Source: CAZJGG01 sp964545475
GTDB taxonomy: Bacteria > Bacillota > Clostridia > Lachnospirales > JAISER01
Direction: 5' to 3'
Length of the DNA stretch: 5,462 nucleotides
NCBI GenBank assembly: GCA_964545475.1
Contig: CAZJGG010000107.1
Location: 1-5,462, forward strand
The translations under genes were made by a program, and so were the position numbers. The stretch's first letter is position 1; every line of letters begins with the position of its first letter. Positions 1 to 5,462 of this stretch are shown piece after piece. Below the pieces are notes generated by a model, which saw only the letters and a list, made by a program, of their open reading frames with translations, was not told the DNA's origin and searched no databases.

Positions 1-1571
1 CACTAAAAAGACTTGTAAATGCCGTTAATGAAATTTCTAATGGGAACTTTGACATCATTTTAGAAACAAAAAGCCGTGATGAAATTGGAGAGCTTACAAA
101 CTCTGTTAAATCCATGTTTGAAACTATAACCCTGCTAACCAACAACATAAACAAGATGACTGAAGATTTTAAAGTAGGAATAATTGATTCACGGATAGAC
201 GAGAGTTTATTCGTAGGCGACTATAAAGACGTAGCAAGGGGCATAAATTCACTTGCGGACGGCATGGTTGAGGATATTTTGGTTATCCTTGACGCATTCG
301 GAGAACTTGGCAACGGTAATTTTGATAAGGAAATGAAGCAGTTTGTCGGCATGAAGTCTATTGCAAACTCCCAATTTGAAGCCTTAAAGAAAAGCATTTA
401 TTCCTTAAATTCTGATGTTATGAGGCTGATTGACGGTGCTGTGGACGGTAATCTCGAAACGAGGATAGATACAGAACTTTATAAAGGAGGCTGGAACAGA
501 CTTACTGCTTCACTGAATAATCTTTTGAGTGTTGTAAGCGAGCCAATAAACGAAGTAAATAGTGTCCTAAGTCTGCTTTCTGTTGGAAACTTTAATATTG
601 AAGTAAACAATCATTATAAAGGCTTGTTTGCAGAGATGATGACATCATTAGAAATAATGGTTAATTCAACGGGTTCTTACATTACAGAGATAACCGACAT
701 TTTGCAGGCAATTTCAAACAATGACTTGCGTGTTTCAATCAACCGTGAATATGTTGGGCAGTTTGAATCAATCAAAAAAGCCATTAATCGTATCAACGAC
801 ACACTTACTCTTACTATAATAAATATCCAATCATCAGCCGAAAATGTTCACTTAGGTTCAAGGCAAATTTCCGATACATCAATGGATTTAGCTAATGGTT
901 CTGCAAATCAAGCAAGTGCCGTTGAGGAACTTAATGCTTCAATATGTGCTATAAACGAGCAGATAAAGCAAAATGCTCAAAAAACCAAAACAGCAACAGA
1001 GCTATCCGAAAAATCAATTATTAGTGCGCAAGATGGCAATGTTGATATGGAACATATGCTTACGGCTATGGAGGAAATCAAGACTGTTTCAGGTGACGTT
1101 GCGAAAATTATTAAGGTTATTGATGATATAGCCTTTCAGACCAACATCTTGGCATTAAATGCGGCCGTTGAAGCAGCTCGTGCCGGGTTACACGGCAAAG
1201 GTTTTGCTGTTGTAGCTGAGGAAGTACGTTCACTTGCCGGACGAAGCCAAAAGGCGGCACAAGATACAGCTTTGCTTATTGAGGACGTAATAATAAAGGT
1301 TAAGGACGGTGCTGAAATAGCTGTAAAGACTGCTGATTCTCTTAAAGCTATGGTTGATGACATTAATTCTATATCGGTTATCGTTGATGAAATAAATAAA
1401 TCAACCGTGGAGCAGATGGAGAGTATCACTCAAATAAACAGTGGTATTAATCAGATTTCCGCAGTAGTACAAGTAAACTCATCAACCTCAGAGGAATTTG
1501 CAGCATCGGCACAGGAATTAAGCAGCCAGTCTGAAATGCTTGCTAATATGATTTCGGGGTTCAAATATTAA
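1..1571 (+). CDS. Methyl-accepting chemotaxis-type receptor with tandem HAMP domains (5' partial)
   Basis: The gene is open at its 5' end: the frame runs from base 3 with no stop, so the first in-frame ATG at 114 is probably internal. 522 residues are visible. Residues 1-37 already read as the second half of a HAMP domain (NGNFD, then DEIGEL). Further HAMP-like units follow about every 45 residues, with G-N-F/L or N-N-D marks near residues 104, 148, 195 and 239 and a weaker unit near 60, reaching about residue 268. The rest is the signalling domain. Its hairpin tip (nt 1120-1240) has DIAFQTNILALNAAVEAARA followed by GKGFAVVAEEVRSLAGRS, the segment that binds CheA and CheW in this family. The two arms are of similar length, about 128 residues each. 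No C-terminal NWETF-type tether for CheR/CheB is present; the protein ends GFKY. No membrane segment lies in the visible part, but one may lie upstream. Family assignment is firm; the ligand is unknown. Confidence 0.95.
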   Translation, partial: LKRLVNAVNEISNGNFDIILETKSRDEIGELTNSVKSMFETITLLTNNINKMTEDFKVGIIDSRIDESLFVGDYKDVARGINSLADGMVEDILVILDAFGELGNGNFDKEMKQFVGMKSIANSQFEALKKSIYSLNSDVMRLIDGAVDGNLETRIDTELYKGGWNRLTASLNNLLSVVSEPINEVNSVLSLLSVGNFNIEVNNHYKGLFAEMMTSLEIMVNSTGSYITEITDILQAISNNDLRVSINREYVGQFESIKKAINRINDTLTLTIINIQSSAENVHLGSRQISDTSMDLANGSANQASAVEELNASICAINEQIKQNAQKTKTATELSEKSIISAQDGNVDMEHMLTAMEEIKTVSGDVAKIIKVIDDIAFQTNILALNAAVEAARAGLHGKGFAVVAEEVRSLAGRSQKAAQDTALLIEDVIIKVKDGAEIAVKTADSLKAMVDDINSISVIVDEINKSTVEQMESITQINSGINQISAVVQVNSSTSEEFAASAQELSSQSEMLANMISGFKY

Positions 1572-1578
1572 AACCATT

Positions 1579-1585
1579 GGAGGTG
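1579..1585 (+). promoter_or_regulatory. Ribosome binding site for the hypothetical gene at 1588
   Basis: GGAGGTG lies between the receptor stop codon and two consecutive ATG codons at 1588 and 1591. GGAGG ends 4 nt before the first ATG and 7 nt before the second, so spacing favours 1591. The choice changes the protein by only one methionine. Confidence 0.75.
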
Positions 1586-1587
1586 TA

Positions 1588-2694
1588 ATGATGAAAGAAT
1601 ATAACGTTTTCTTTTCCTACTATTCCGAAAACAACGGAAATTTTGAGGATATATTCTTGAAGGTTGAAGCTGAAAACCAATTTCAGGCAAGGCGTATTGC
1701 TTGGAGCTTGTTTGAGAAAAACGATGATGTAATGTTCTGCAAAAGCATAAAGCAATATGGCATCACTTGGGACGCTAACCCACTTGAATTACAAGATTAC
1801 TTTAACGCACAGGCAGCAAGCTGTAAGAAAAACATTGAGGAGATTGAAAACGTCAAAATTCCTAATCTTACAATAGATAAGGAAAAAGGCCGCATAGGTG
1901 AATTTGAACGTGATAGGTCTTATTATTACGGCGCTCTCAATGAAATAGACAGCATTGCCAAAGGTTTATATAAATCCTTGGGAATGATACCGCCATCAGT
2001 ATATGAGGAAATACATTATACAAAGGAACTATGCACATTCCTTGACCTTGAAGGTAAATATGATAAGTCAATGGAGCTTTACAAAAGAGCTGAAAAAGCC
2101 GAGAATTGGGATAACTCATATATGTTTGAACTAAGAGAGTTTTTCAAAAGAGGATATACAACTCTACTCGGTGAAACGGAAATATTCAACTCACAGTTTG
2201 GCAAAGACGGCATTTATCCTAAATTCGCAGATATTCAGGACTTGGAGTACAGCTATTTGAGCAAGTGGAATAATATCACTAAAAAAGAACATCTCAGTAG
2301 CTTACCTATGTTTGATGAAAAGCATACAATTCCAAAAAGCAACCACTACTTAGACTACGAACACAGGATTCTCGTACTGAAAAAAGAAGTCCTAAAAGAT
2401 GAATACCAAAGACCCGACCAATTGCTATGGTGTGCAAGTGGTGGCGGTTTTGGCTGTAGTCCAACGGCAAGAGGGCGTTCTGTATTTTGTGAAAACCCCA
2501 TTACTGGCGAAAAATACGAATGGTCAAGGCACGACTTTCACGGTGTTTTACGTCCTGAATTTGAACGAAACATTGACTTTGAAGCTATAAAGGCTGAATA
2601 TCAGAAGTTACACCCTGATGAAAACAAAGCCGAAAACAATCCTACAGCTGAAAGCCAAGAACAACAGGACTTTGAAGATGACTTAGAACAATAA
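1588..2694 (+). CDS. Conserved hypothetical protein of conjugative-element type
   Basis: This is a 368-residue soluble protein with no signal peptide or obvious membrane helix. The start could equally be 1591, which the RBS spacing favours. Residues 1-90 form a mixed alpha/beta-looking segment (YNVFFSYYSENNGNFEDIF, then a Q/A/R-rich helix). The middle is helical and charged; residues 155-172 (LEGKYDKSMELYKRAEKA) loosely resemble one TPR helix pair, too little to call a repeat domain. The most distinctive block is residues 279-300 (LLWCASGG, FGCSP, ARGRSVF), followed by a GEKYEW strand and HDFHGVL. I recall this motif from hypothetical accessory proteins (DUF3849-like and related) of Tn1549-like conjugative elements in gut Firmicutes, but the exact family name is uncertain. 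The C-terminal 25 residues are acidic and low-complexity. It starts 16 nt after the receptor stop with no terminator between, so cotranscription is likely. Function is unknown. Confidence 0.85.
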   Translation: MMKEYNVFFSYYSENNGNFEDIFLKVEAENQFQARRIAWSLFEKNDDVMFCKSIKQYGITWDANPLELQDYFNAQAASCKKNIEEIENVKIPNLTIDKEKGRIGEFERDRSYYYGALNEIDSIAKGLYKSLGMIPPSVYEEIHYTKELCTFLDLEGKYDKSMELYKRAEKAENWDNSYMFELREFFKRGYTTLLGETEIFNSQFGKDGIYPKFADIQDLEYSYLSKWNNITKKEHLSSLPMFDEKHTIPKSNHYLDYEHRILVLKKEVLKDEYQRPDQLLWCASGGGFGCSPTARGRSVFCENPITGEKYEWSRHDFHGVLRPEFERNIDFEAIKAEYQKLHPDENKAENNPTAESQEQQDFEDDLEQ

Positions 2695-2713
2695 TAGAAC
2701 AAATTTAAAGAAA

Positions 2714-2720
2714 GTGAGGT
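2714..2720 (+). promoter_or_regulatory. Ribosome binding site for the Toprim gene
   Basis: GTGAGGT ends 6 nt before the ATG at 2727. It supports that start and lies in the 32-nt gap after the hypothetical gene. No promoter or terminator is visible in this gap, so the two genes probably share a transcript. Confidence 0.6.
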
Positions 2721-2726
2721 TTTTAT

Positions 2727-3740
2727 ATGCCACCTACACAAAGGGACTACTACACTTCCGAAGAATACTTAGCAGCTAAAAATGCTAATATTATAAGCTA
2801 TCTGCAATCAAACGGCTATTCGCTGGCACAAGACGGACGTGATTTTAAAGGCAAGATACACGATAGTCTTGTAATTAGGGCAGACGGACGTTGGTATTGG
2901 AACTCAAAAGCTATTGGCGGTAAGTCACCTATTGAGTTGTTAAAGCAAATACTCATTGAGGACTACGGCTATTGTGACGACAAATCGGCTGTAATAGAAG
3001 CCGTTAAACGGCTTGCGGAATTTTGTGGTGTTGTTTCAAATGATTACCACAGTAGTCGTAAATTGCCCGAAGCAGTAGCAAAACAAAAGGATAGTGATGT
3101 AAACAACAATTCTAAGGACGGTTTTCAACTGCCGGAGCCGAACAAAAGCGTATCTCGTGTTATTGCCTACCTCTGCAATACAAGAGGACTTGACACTGAT
3201 ATTGTTAAAGAACTGATTAGACAAAGAAAAATTTATGAAACAAAGGACTATCATAACGCTGTATTTGTATCATACGATAAAGACGGTGTTCCACGACACG
3301 CATTTTTGAGAGGAACATATACCCTCTCAGAAAAACAATTTAAAAAAGAAGTGGATTGTTCAGATAAATCCTTTCCCTTTACCCTGCATGGCTTAAAAAG
3401 CTCAAGCAGGGTTTTTTGTTTTGAAGCCGCCATAGACGCCATTTCTCACGCAAGCCTATATAAGCGAAAAGGCTTAGATTGGCACAAGGACTTTAGAATC
3501 GCACTTGGCGGCACAAGCTTTTTAGGGCTTAACAGATTCTTAGAGGAAAATCCCTCTATTAATCATATAACCGTATGCCTTGACAATGACCAAACGGGTT
3601 TAAGACGAGGTATGAAGTTAAAACAGGAGTTTGAAGCGAAAGGCTATTTAGTTGACCTTGAATTTCCTATTTCAAAGGACTTTAACCAAGACCTTTTGAA
3701 TGAAATTATGGAGGAACAAGAGGACGAAGCCGAGTATTAA
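2727..3740 (+). CDS. Toprim domain protein, DUF3991 type (mobile-element associated)
   Basis: This 337-residue protein has three parts. Residues 12-101 resemble a DnaG-type CHC2 region (SYLQSNGYSL, HDSLVIRADGRWYWNS, GGKSPIELL), but the zinc-binding Cys/His set is absent, so it is a degenerate version. Residues 138-205 match the DUF3991 pattern (NKSVSRVIAYLCNTRGLD, the KDYHNAVFVSYD strand, RHAFLRGT). Residues 228-325 are a Toprim fold: the conserved acid E233 in FCFEAAIDAIS and the D286-x-D288 pair in VCLDNDQTG are both present, followed by KDFNQDL. Toprim domains bind metal and act in primases, topoisomerases and nucleases; here the chemistry is unproven. Such proteins are common in conjugative elements of Firmicutes, where a role in DNA processing or replication during transfer is a reasonable inference. 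A linker of about 35 polar residues (102-137) separates the N-terminal part. A terminator-like hairpin lies inside the gene at 3381-3417. Confidence 0.9.
   Translation: MPPTQRDYYTSEEYLAAKNANIISYLQSNGYSLAQDGRDFKGKIHDSLVIRADGRWYWNSKAIGGKSPIELLKQILIEDYGYCDDKSAVIEAVKRLAEFCGVVSNDYHSSRKLPEAVAKQKDSDVNNNSKDGFQLPEPNKSVSRVIAYLCNTRGLDTDIVKELIRQRKIYETKDYHNAVFVSYDKDGVPRHAFLRGTYTLSEKQFKKEVDCSDKSFPFTLHGLKSSSRVFCFEAAIDAISHASLYKRKGLDWHKDFRIALGGTSFLGLNRFLEENPSINHITVCLDNDQTGLRRGMKLKQEFEAKGYLVDLEFPISKDFNQDLLNEIMEEQEDEAEY
3381..3417 (+). terminator. Terminator-like hairpin inside the Toprim gene (possible, not proven)
   Basis: ACCCTGC (3381-3387) pairs perfectly with GCAGGGT (3406-3412). Inside it GCTT (3391-3394) pairs with AAGC (3398-3401). 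The outer stem runs directly into TTTTTT (3412-3417), then G and four more T. This is the shape of a Rho-independent terminator on the sense strand. It lies in the coding sequence for the first conserved Toprim strand, and translating ribosomes would normally prevent it from folding. It may be chance or an intragenic attenuator. Confidence 0.3.
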
Positions 3741-3778
3741 AGATTCCTGTTAAATGCATACTCATTTTTGAACCCCTA

Positions 3779-3787
3779 TGATATAAT
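3779..3787 (+). promoter_or_regulatory. Extended -10 promoter for the methyltransferase/hydrolase pair
   Basis: TG at 3779-3780, one base, then a perfect TATAAT at 3782-3787 gives an ideal extended -10 element. There is no good -35 at normal distance: the hexamer 17 nt upstream (3759-3764) reads TACTCA. Extended -10 promoters can work without one. Transcription would start near 3794, giving a leader of about 34 nt before the ATG at 3828. Confidence 0.7.
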
Positions 3788-3793
3788 AGGAAG

Positions 3794-3805
3794 TTAGTAT
3801 ACTAA
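3794..3805 (+). promoter_or_regulatory. 12-bp perfect palindrome at the predicted transcription start (candidate operator)
   Basis: TTAGTATACTAA is its own reverse complement across all 12 bases. It begins at about +1 of the promoter at 3779-3787, where a bound dimeric repressor would block initiation or clearance. No regulator gene is in the window. A 12-bp palindrome can arise by chance in AT-rich DNA, so the position is the main argument. Confidence 0.35.
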
Positions 3806-3827
3806 AATAGCTTATGGGGGCAAAATA

Positions 3828-4502
3828 ATGAGTATAAAAGAACAATTCGACAATGTATCTGAAAAGTATGATAAACAGCGCCGTCAATTTATTCCTTGCT
3901 TTGATGATTACTACAATCTTCCACTGTGTATTATGGAATTTAAAGACGAAACACCTAAAATTTTGGATATAGGAAGTGGCACAGGTTTATTTTCTTCTAT
4001 AGTGTTGCAAAAATATCCAAATGCTGAATTTACGCTAATAGATTTATCGGAAAAGATGTTAGAAGTAGCTAAAGAACGCTTTGCCGGAAACAGAAACTTC
4101 AAATATATTGTTGCAGACTACACCAAGCATAACTTTGAAGAAAAGTACGATATTATCATATCTGCTTTATCTATTCATCATTTGTCTGCTGACGATAAGG
4201 AATCGTTATACAAAAATTGCTATGAAATATTAAACAACAATGGCATTTTTGTAAACGTAGACCAAGTTTTAAGCCCATCACCTGAAATTGAATCTATGTT
4301 TTCGAGCTTGTGGCGTAATTTTGTTGAAAATAGCGGACTATCTCAAGAAGAAATTCAAAAAGGTTATGAACGAGTTAGCTTTGATAATCCCTCAACATTA
4401 GCCGACCAACTGGAGTGGCTTAATAAAGCCGGATTTAAACATGCAGACTGTTTATACAAATACTATCATTTTTGCGTACTATACGCTAAAAAAGAAATGT
4501 GA
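3828..4502 (+). CDS. Class I SAM-dependent methyltransferase
   Basis: This 224-residue protein has a Rossmann-type methyltransferase core. Motif I is ILDIGSGTG at residues 45-53, the glycine-rich loop that holds S-adenosylmethionine. The acidic end of the second strand is D72 in LIDLSEKML, which typically contacts the ribose. VADYT at 95-99 is the third-strand region, and IIISALSIHHL at 109-119 is the fourth-strand motif. After the fifth strand (GIFVNVDQV) a helical stretch at 150-185 probably forms the substrate lid. The N-terminal FDNVSEKYDKQRRQFIPCF is typical of small-molecule or tRNA-modifying members (Methyltransf_11/12/25 and CmoA-like groups), but the substrate cannot be read from the sequence. 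The start is supported by GGGGG at 3816-3820, 7 nt upstream, and by the gene's own promoter. The hydrolase gene follows after 10 nt, so the two are almost certainly one operon. Confidence 0.93.
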   Translation: MSIKEQFDNVSEKYDKQRRQFIPCFDDYYNLPLCIMEFKDETPKILDIGSGTGLFSSIVLQKYPNAEFTLIDLSEKMLEVAKERFAGNRNFKYIVADYTKHNFEEKYDIIISALSIHHLSADDKESLYKNCYEILNNNGIFVNVDQVLSPSPEIESMFSSLWRNFVENSGLSQEEIQKGYERVSFDNPSTLADQLEWLNKAGFKHADCLYKYYHFCVLYAKKEM

Positions 4503-4512
4503 GGGATAATTA

Positions 4513-5250
4513 ATGTTGTTCAAACAAATAAGACACGCTACATGTATTATAGAATTTGAAGGTACACGTTTTCTTGTAGACCCTATTCTATATAAGAAAA
4601 ACACTTTAGATGGGGTTAAAGGCGGCATTGACAAGAAAAATCCGCTGGTAGATATTTCAGTATCAGATGAAGTGATTAAAAATATTGATGTAATTTTACT
4701 GACACATACCCATAAAGACCATTTTGACCCAAGTATTATCGAGTATTTTGGGAAAGATGTTCCTATTGTTTGCTGCTGTGAATATGAAAAGCAATTAAGT
4801 GAGTTAGGTTTTTCTAATCTTAAGTTAATAAAGGACAGTATAGAAATCGGTAACATTGAAGTCATTTTAGTCAAAGGGCAGCATGGTACTGGAATAGTTG
4901 GCAAGATGATGGGTAATTCCTATGGCTTTATATTAGAATGTAAGCATAAAGATACATTATACATCACAGGCGATACTGTTTGGTGCAAGTGTGTAGAAAA
5001 AGCCATAGATGAATATTCTCCCCAATACATTGTTGCTTTTGCTGGTTCAGCAATGATAGAAGGTAAGCATATAACAATGAATGCTGATGATATTAACAAG
5101 ATGTTAAACAAAGCGAGCAACGCTAAAATTATCTCTATTCACATGGAGGCTTGGAATCATTGCTTACTTTCACGAAACGACTTAGAAAATGCTTGTAAAA
5201 ACAAGAATTTATATATTCCGGCAGACGGTGAGGAATTAAATTTCTTATAA
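4513..5250 (+). CDS. Metallo-beta-lactamase fold hydrolase, UlaG-like
   Basis: This 245-residue protein opens with the usual strands of UlaG/UPF0173-like members (IRHATCIIEFEGTRFLVDPI, residues 6-25). It carries the complete two-metal set: H65, H67, D69 and H70 in LLTHTHKDHFD, H124 in KGQHGTG, D154 in ITGDT and H210 in ISIHMEAWNH. An active zinc or manganese hydrolase is therefore expected. The family acts on lactones, phosphodiesters and other esters; the substrate here is unknown, and true beta-lactam resistance is unlikely for this subfamily. No signal peptide is visible, so it should be cytoplasmic. There are several cysteines, including CCC at 87-89. Its Shine-Dalgarno GAGGGA (4501-4506) overlaps the stop of the methyltransferase and lies 6 nt before the ATG, which suggests translational coupling. 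The operon ends at the terminator at 5271-5306. Confidence 0.93.
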   Translation: MLFKQIRHATCIIEFEGTRFLVDPILYKKNTLDGVKGGIDKKNPLVDISVSDEVIKNIDVILLTHTHKDHFDPSIIEYFGKDVPIVCCCEYEKQLSELGFSNLKLIKDSIEIGNIEVILVKGQHGTGIVGKMMGNSYGFILECKHKDTLYITGDTVWCKCVEKAIDEYSPQYIVAFAGSAMIEGKHITMNADDINKMLNKASNAKIISIHMEAWNHCLLSRNDLENACKNKNLYIPADGEELNFL

Positions 5251-5251
5251 T
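5222..5251 (+). promoter_or_regulatory. Weak candidate promoter overlapping the hydrolase stop codon
   Basis: A perfect TATAAT lies at 5246-5251, overlapping the stop codon. The best -35 at usable distance is CAGACG (5222-5227, 18-nt spacer), which matches TTGACA in only three positions. A transcript from here would start near 5258 and meet the terminator at 5271-5306 before reaching the DNA methyltransferase gene. TATAAT is common in AT-rich DNA, so this is tentative. Confidence 0.2.
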
Positions 5252-5270
5252 AATTTTATGAGTTTATTAA

Positions 5271-5306
5271 GGCGCATGGTTAATCTAAAAACCATGCGTC
5301 TTTTTT
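5271..5306 (+). terminator. Rho-independent terminator after the hydrolase gene
   Basis: An 11-bp stem pairs 5271-5281 (GGCGCATGGTT) with 5290-5300 (AACCATGCGTC), with one G-U pair and an 8-nt loop. It is followed directly by six T residues (5301-5306) and ATTT. It closes the methyltransferase/hydrolase operon 20 nt after the last stop codon. On the other strand the stem is not followed by a T-run, so it should act mainly in the plus direction. Confidence 0.9.
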
Positions 5307-5310
5307 ATTT

Positions 5311-5319
5311 AAGGAGGTG
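5311..5319 (+). promoter_or_regulatory. Strong ribosome binding site for the DNA methyltransferase gene
   Basis: AAGGAGGTG is a nearly full match to the anti-Shine-Dalgarno sequence. It begins only 4 nt after the terminator's T-run and ends 10 nt before the GTG at 5330, a slightly long spacing. Confidence 0.75.
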
Positions 5320-5329
5320 TTGCATATAA

Positions 5330-5462
5330 GTGAGATTCTTTGATATGTTTTCTGGAATCGGTGGCTTTAGAGCTGGTTTATCTTTAATAGAAGGTACGGA
5401 GTGCATAGGACATTGCGAAATAGATAAATTCGCCAACAAAAGCTACCAAGCACTATTTAATA
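5330..5462 (+). CDS. DNA (cytosine-5-)-methyltransferase, N-terminal fragment (3' partial)
   Basis: The gene runs off the window after 44 codons. The frame begins with GTG; the codon just upstream (5327-5329) is an in-frame TAA, so GTG is the earliest possible start. The only other early start, ATG at 5345, would cut off the strand leading into motif I. The visible residues hold cytosine-5 methyltransferase motif I, DMFSGIGGFRAGL (residues 5-17), which binds S-adenosylmethionine, and motif II, CEIDKFA (29-35). The catalytic Pro-Cys motif and target-recognition region lie beyond the edge, so specificity cannot be read. No restriction endonuclease gene is visible. Such genes occur in Firmicutes conjugative elements, where they plausibly shield the element from host restriction (inference). 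No room for a promoter exists between the terminator and the RBS, so expression depends on readthrough or on a promoter upstream of the terminator. Confidence 0.92.
   Translation, partial: MRFFDMFSGIGGFRAGLSLIEGTECIGHCEIDKFANKSYQALFN

Noticed and set aside
114..116. ATG at 114 as the true start of the receptor
   Set aside because: The frame stays open to the window edge, the upstream codons encode a clear HAMP half, and no Shine-Dalgarno lies before 114.
1136..1429. 97-codon open frame on the minus strand
   Set aside because: It is antisense to the conserved receptor signalling domain and has the composition of a shadow frame.
1572..1587. Element attachment site at the end of the receptor gene
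   Set aside because: No repeat of this stretch or integrase gene is visible, and the gap holds only the RBS of the next gene.
3775..3790. CCTAT / ATAGG inverted repeat around the -10
   Set aside because: It is only 5 bp with a 6-nt gap, and half of it is the promoter element. Too weak to report as a separate operator.
3768..3803. TTGAAC (3768-3773) as a -35 with TATAAT (3782) or TATACT (3798) as -10
   Set aside because: The spacers would be 8 and 24 nt, both outside the usable range. The extended -10 reading explains the site better.
4479..4904. 141-codon open frame on the minus strand
   Set aside because: It lies antisense to the hydrolase gene, whose metal-binding motifs are unmistakable. 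The antisense translation is Ser/Pro/Ile-rich with no recognisable motif.
1..5462. tRNA, rRNA, CRISPR array, insertion sequence or known riboswitch
   Set aside because: I found no cloverleaf pattern, spaced direct repeats, transposase motifs or recognisable riboswitch core on either strand.

Overview
The window looks like an internal piece of an integrative/conjugative element, or its close surroundings, from a low-GC Gram-positive anaerobe, most likely a Clostridia lineage such as Lachnospiraceae or Ruminococcaceae. The DNA is AT-rich, Shine-Dalgarno sequences are strong (GGAGG type), and all genes are on the plus strand and tightly packed. Two genes, a Toprim/DUF3991-type protein and a hypothetical protein with a CASGG-FGC-SP-ARGR motif, resemble accessory proteins of Tn1549-like conjugative elements. 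That assignment is from memory of the families. No integrase, relaxase, att site or T4SS gene is visible, so the element itself is an inference.

Layout. 1-1571: a chemoreceptor-type signalling protein whose 5' end lies outside the window. It has about six HAMP-like units in tandem, then a canonical methyl-accepting signalling hairpin. 1588-2694: a conserved hypothetical protein starting 16 nt after the receptor's stop. 2727-3740: a Toprim-domain protein with a zinc-less CHC2-like N-terminus. 3741-3827: a compact control region with a perfect extended -10 promoter and a 12-bp palindrome at the predicted transcription start. 3828-4502 and 4513-5250: a SAM-dependent methyltransferase and a metallo-beta-lactamase-fold hydrolase, 10 nt apart. 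5271-5306: a strong intrinsic terminator. 5330 to the end: the first 44 codons of a DNA cytosine-5 methyltransferase, starting with GTG and cut by the window edge.

How the genes may work together. The first three genes are close enough to share a transcript, and I see no terminator between them. The methyltransferase and hydrolase form a self-contained unit, with promoter, two genes and terminator, between the Toprim gene and the DNA methyltransferase gene. That is what a cargo cassette in a conjugative backbone would look like. The DNA methyltransferase may protect the element from host restriction. The points most worth a second look are the poly-HAMP receptor beside conjugation-type genes, the methyltransferase/hydrolase cassette with its promoter-palindrome, a terminator-like hairpin inside the Toprim gene, and the terminator placed just before the DNA methyltransferase ribosome binding site.
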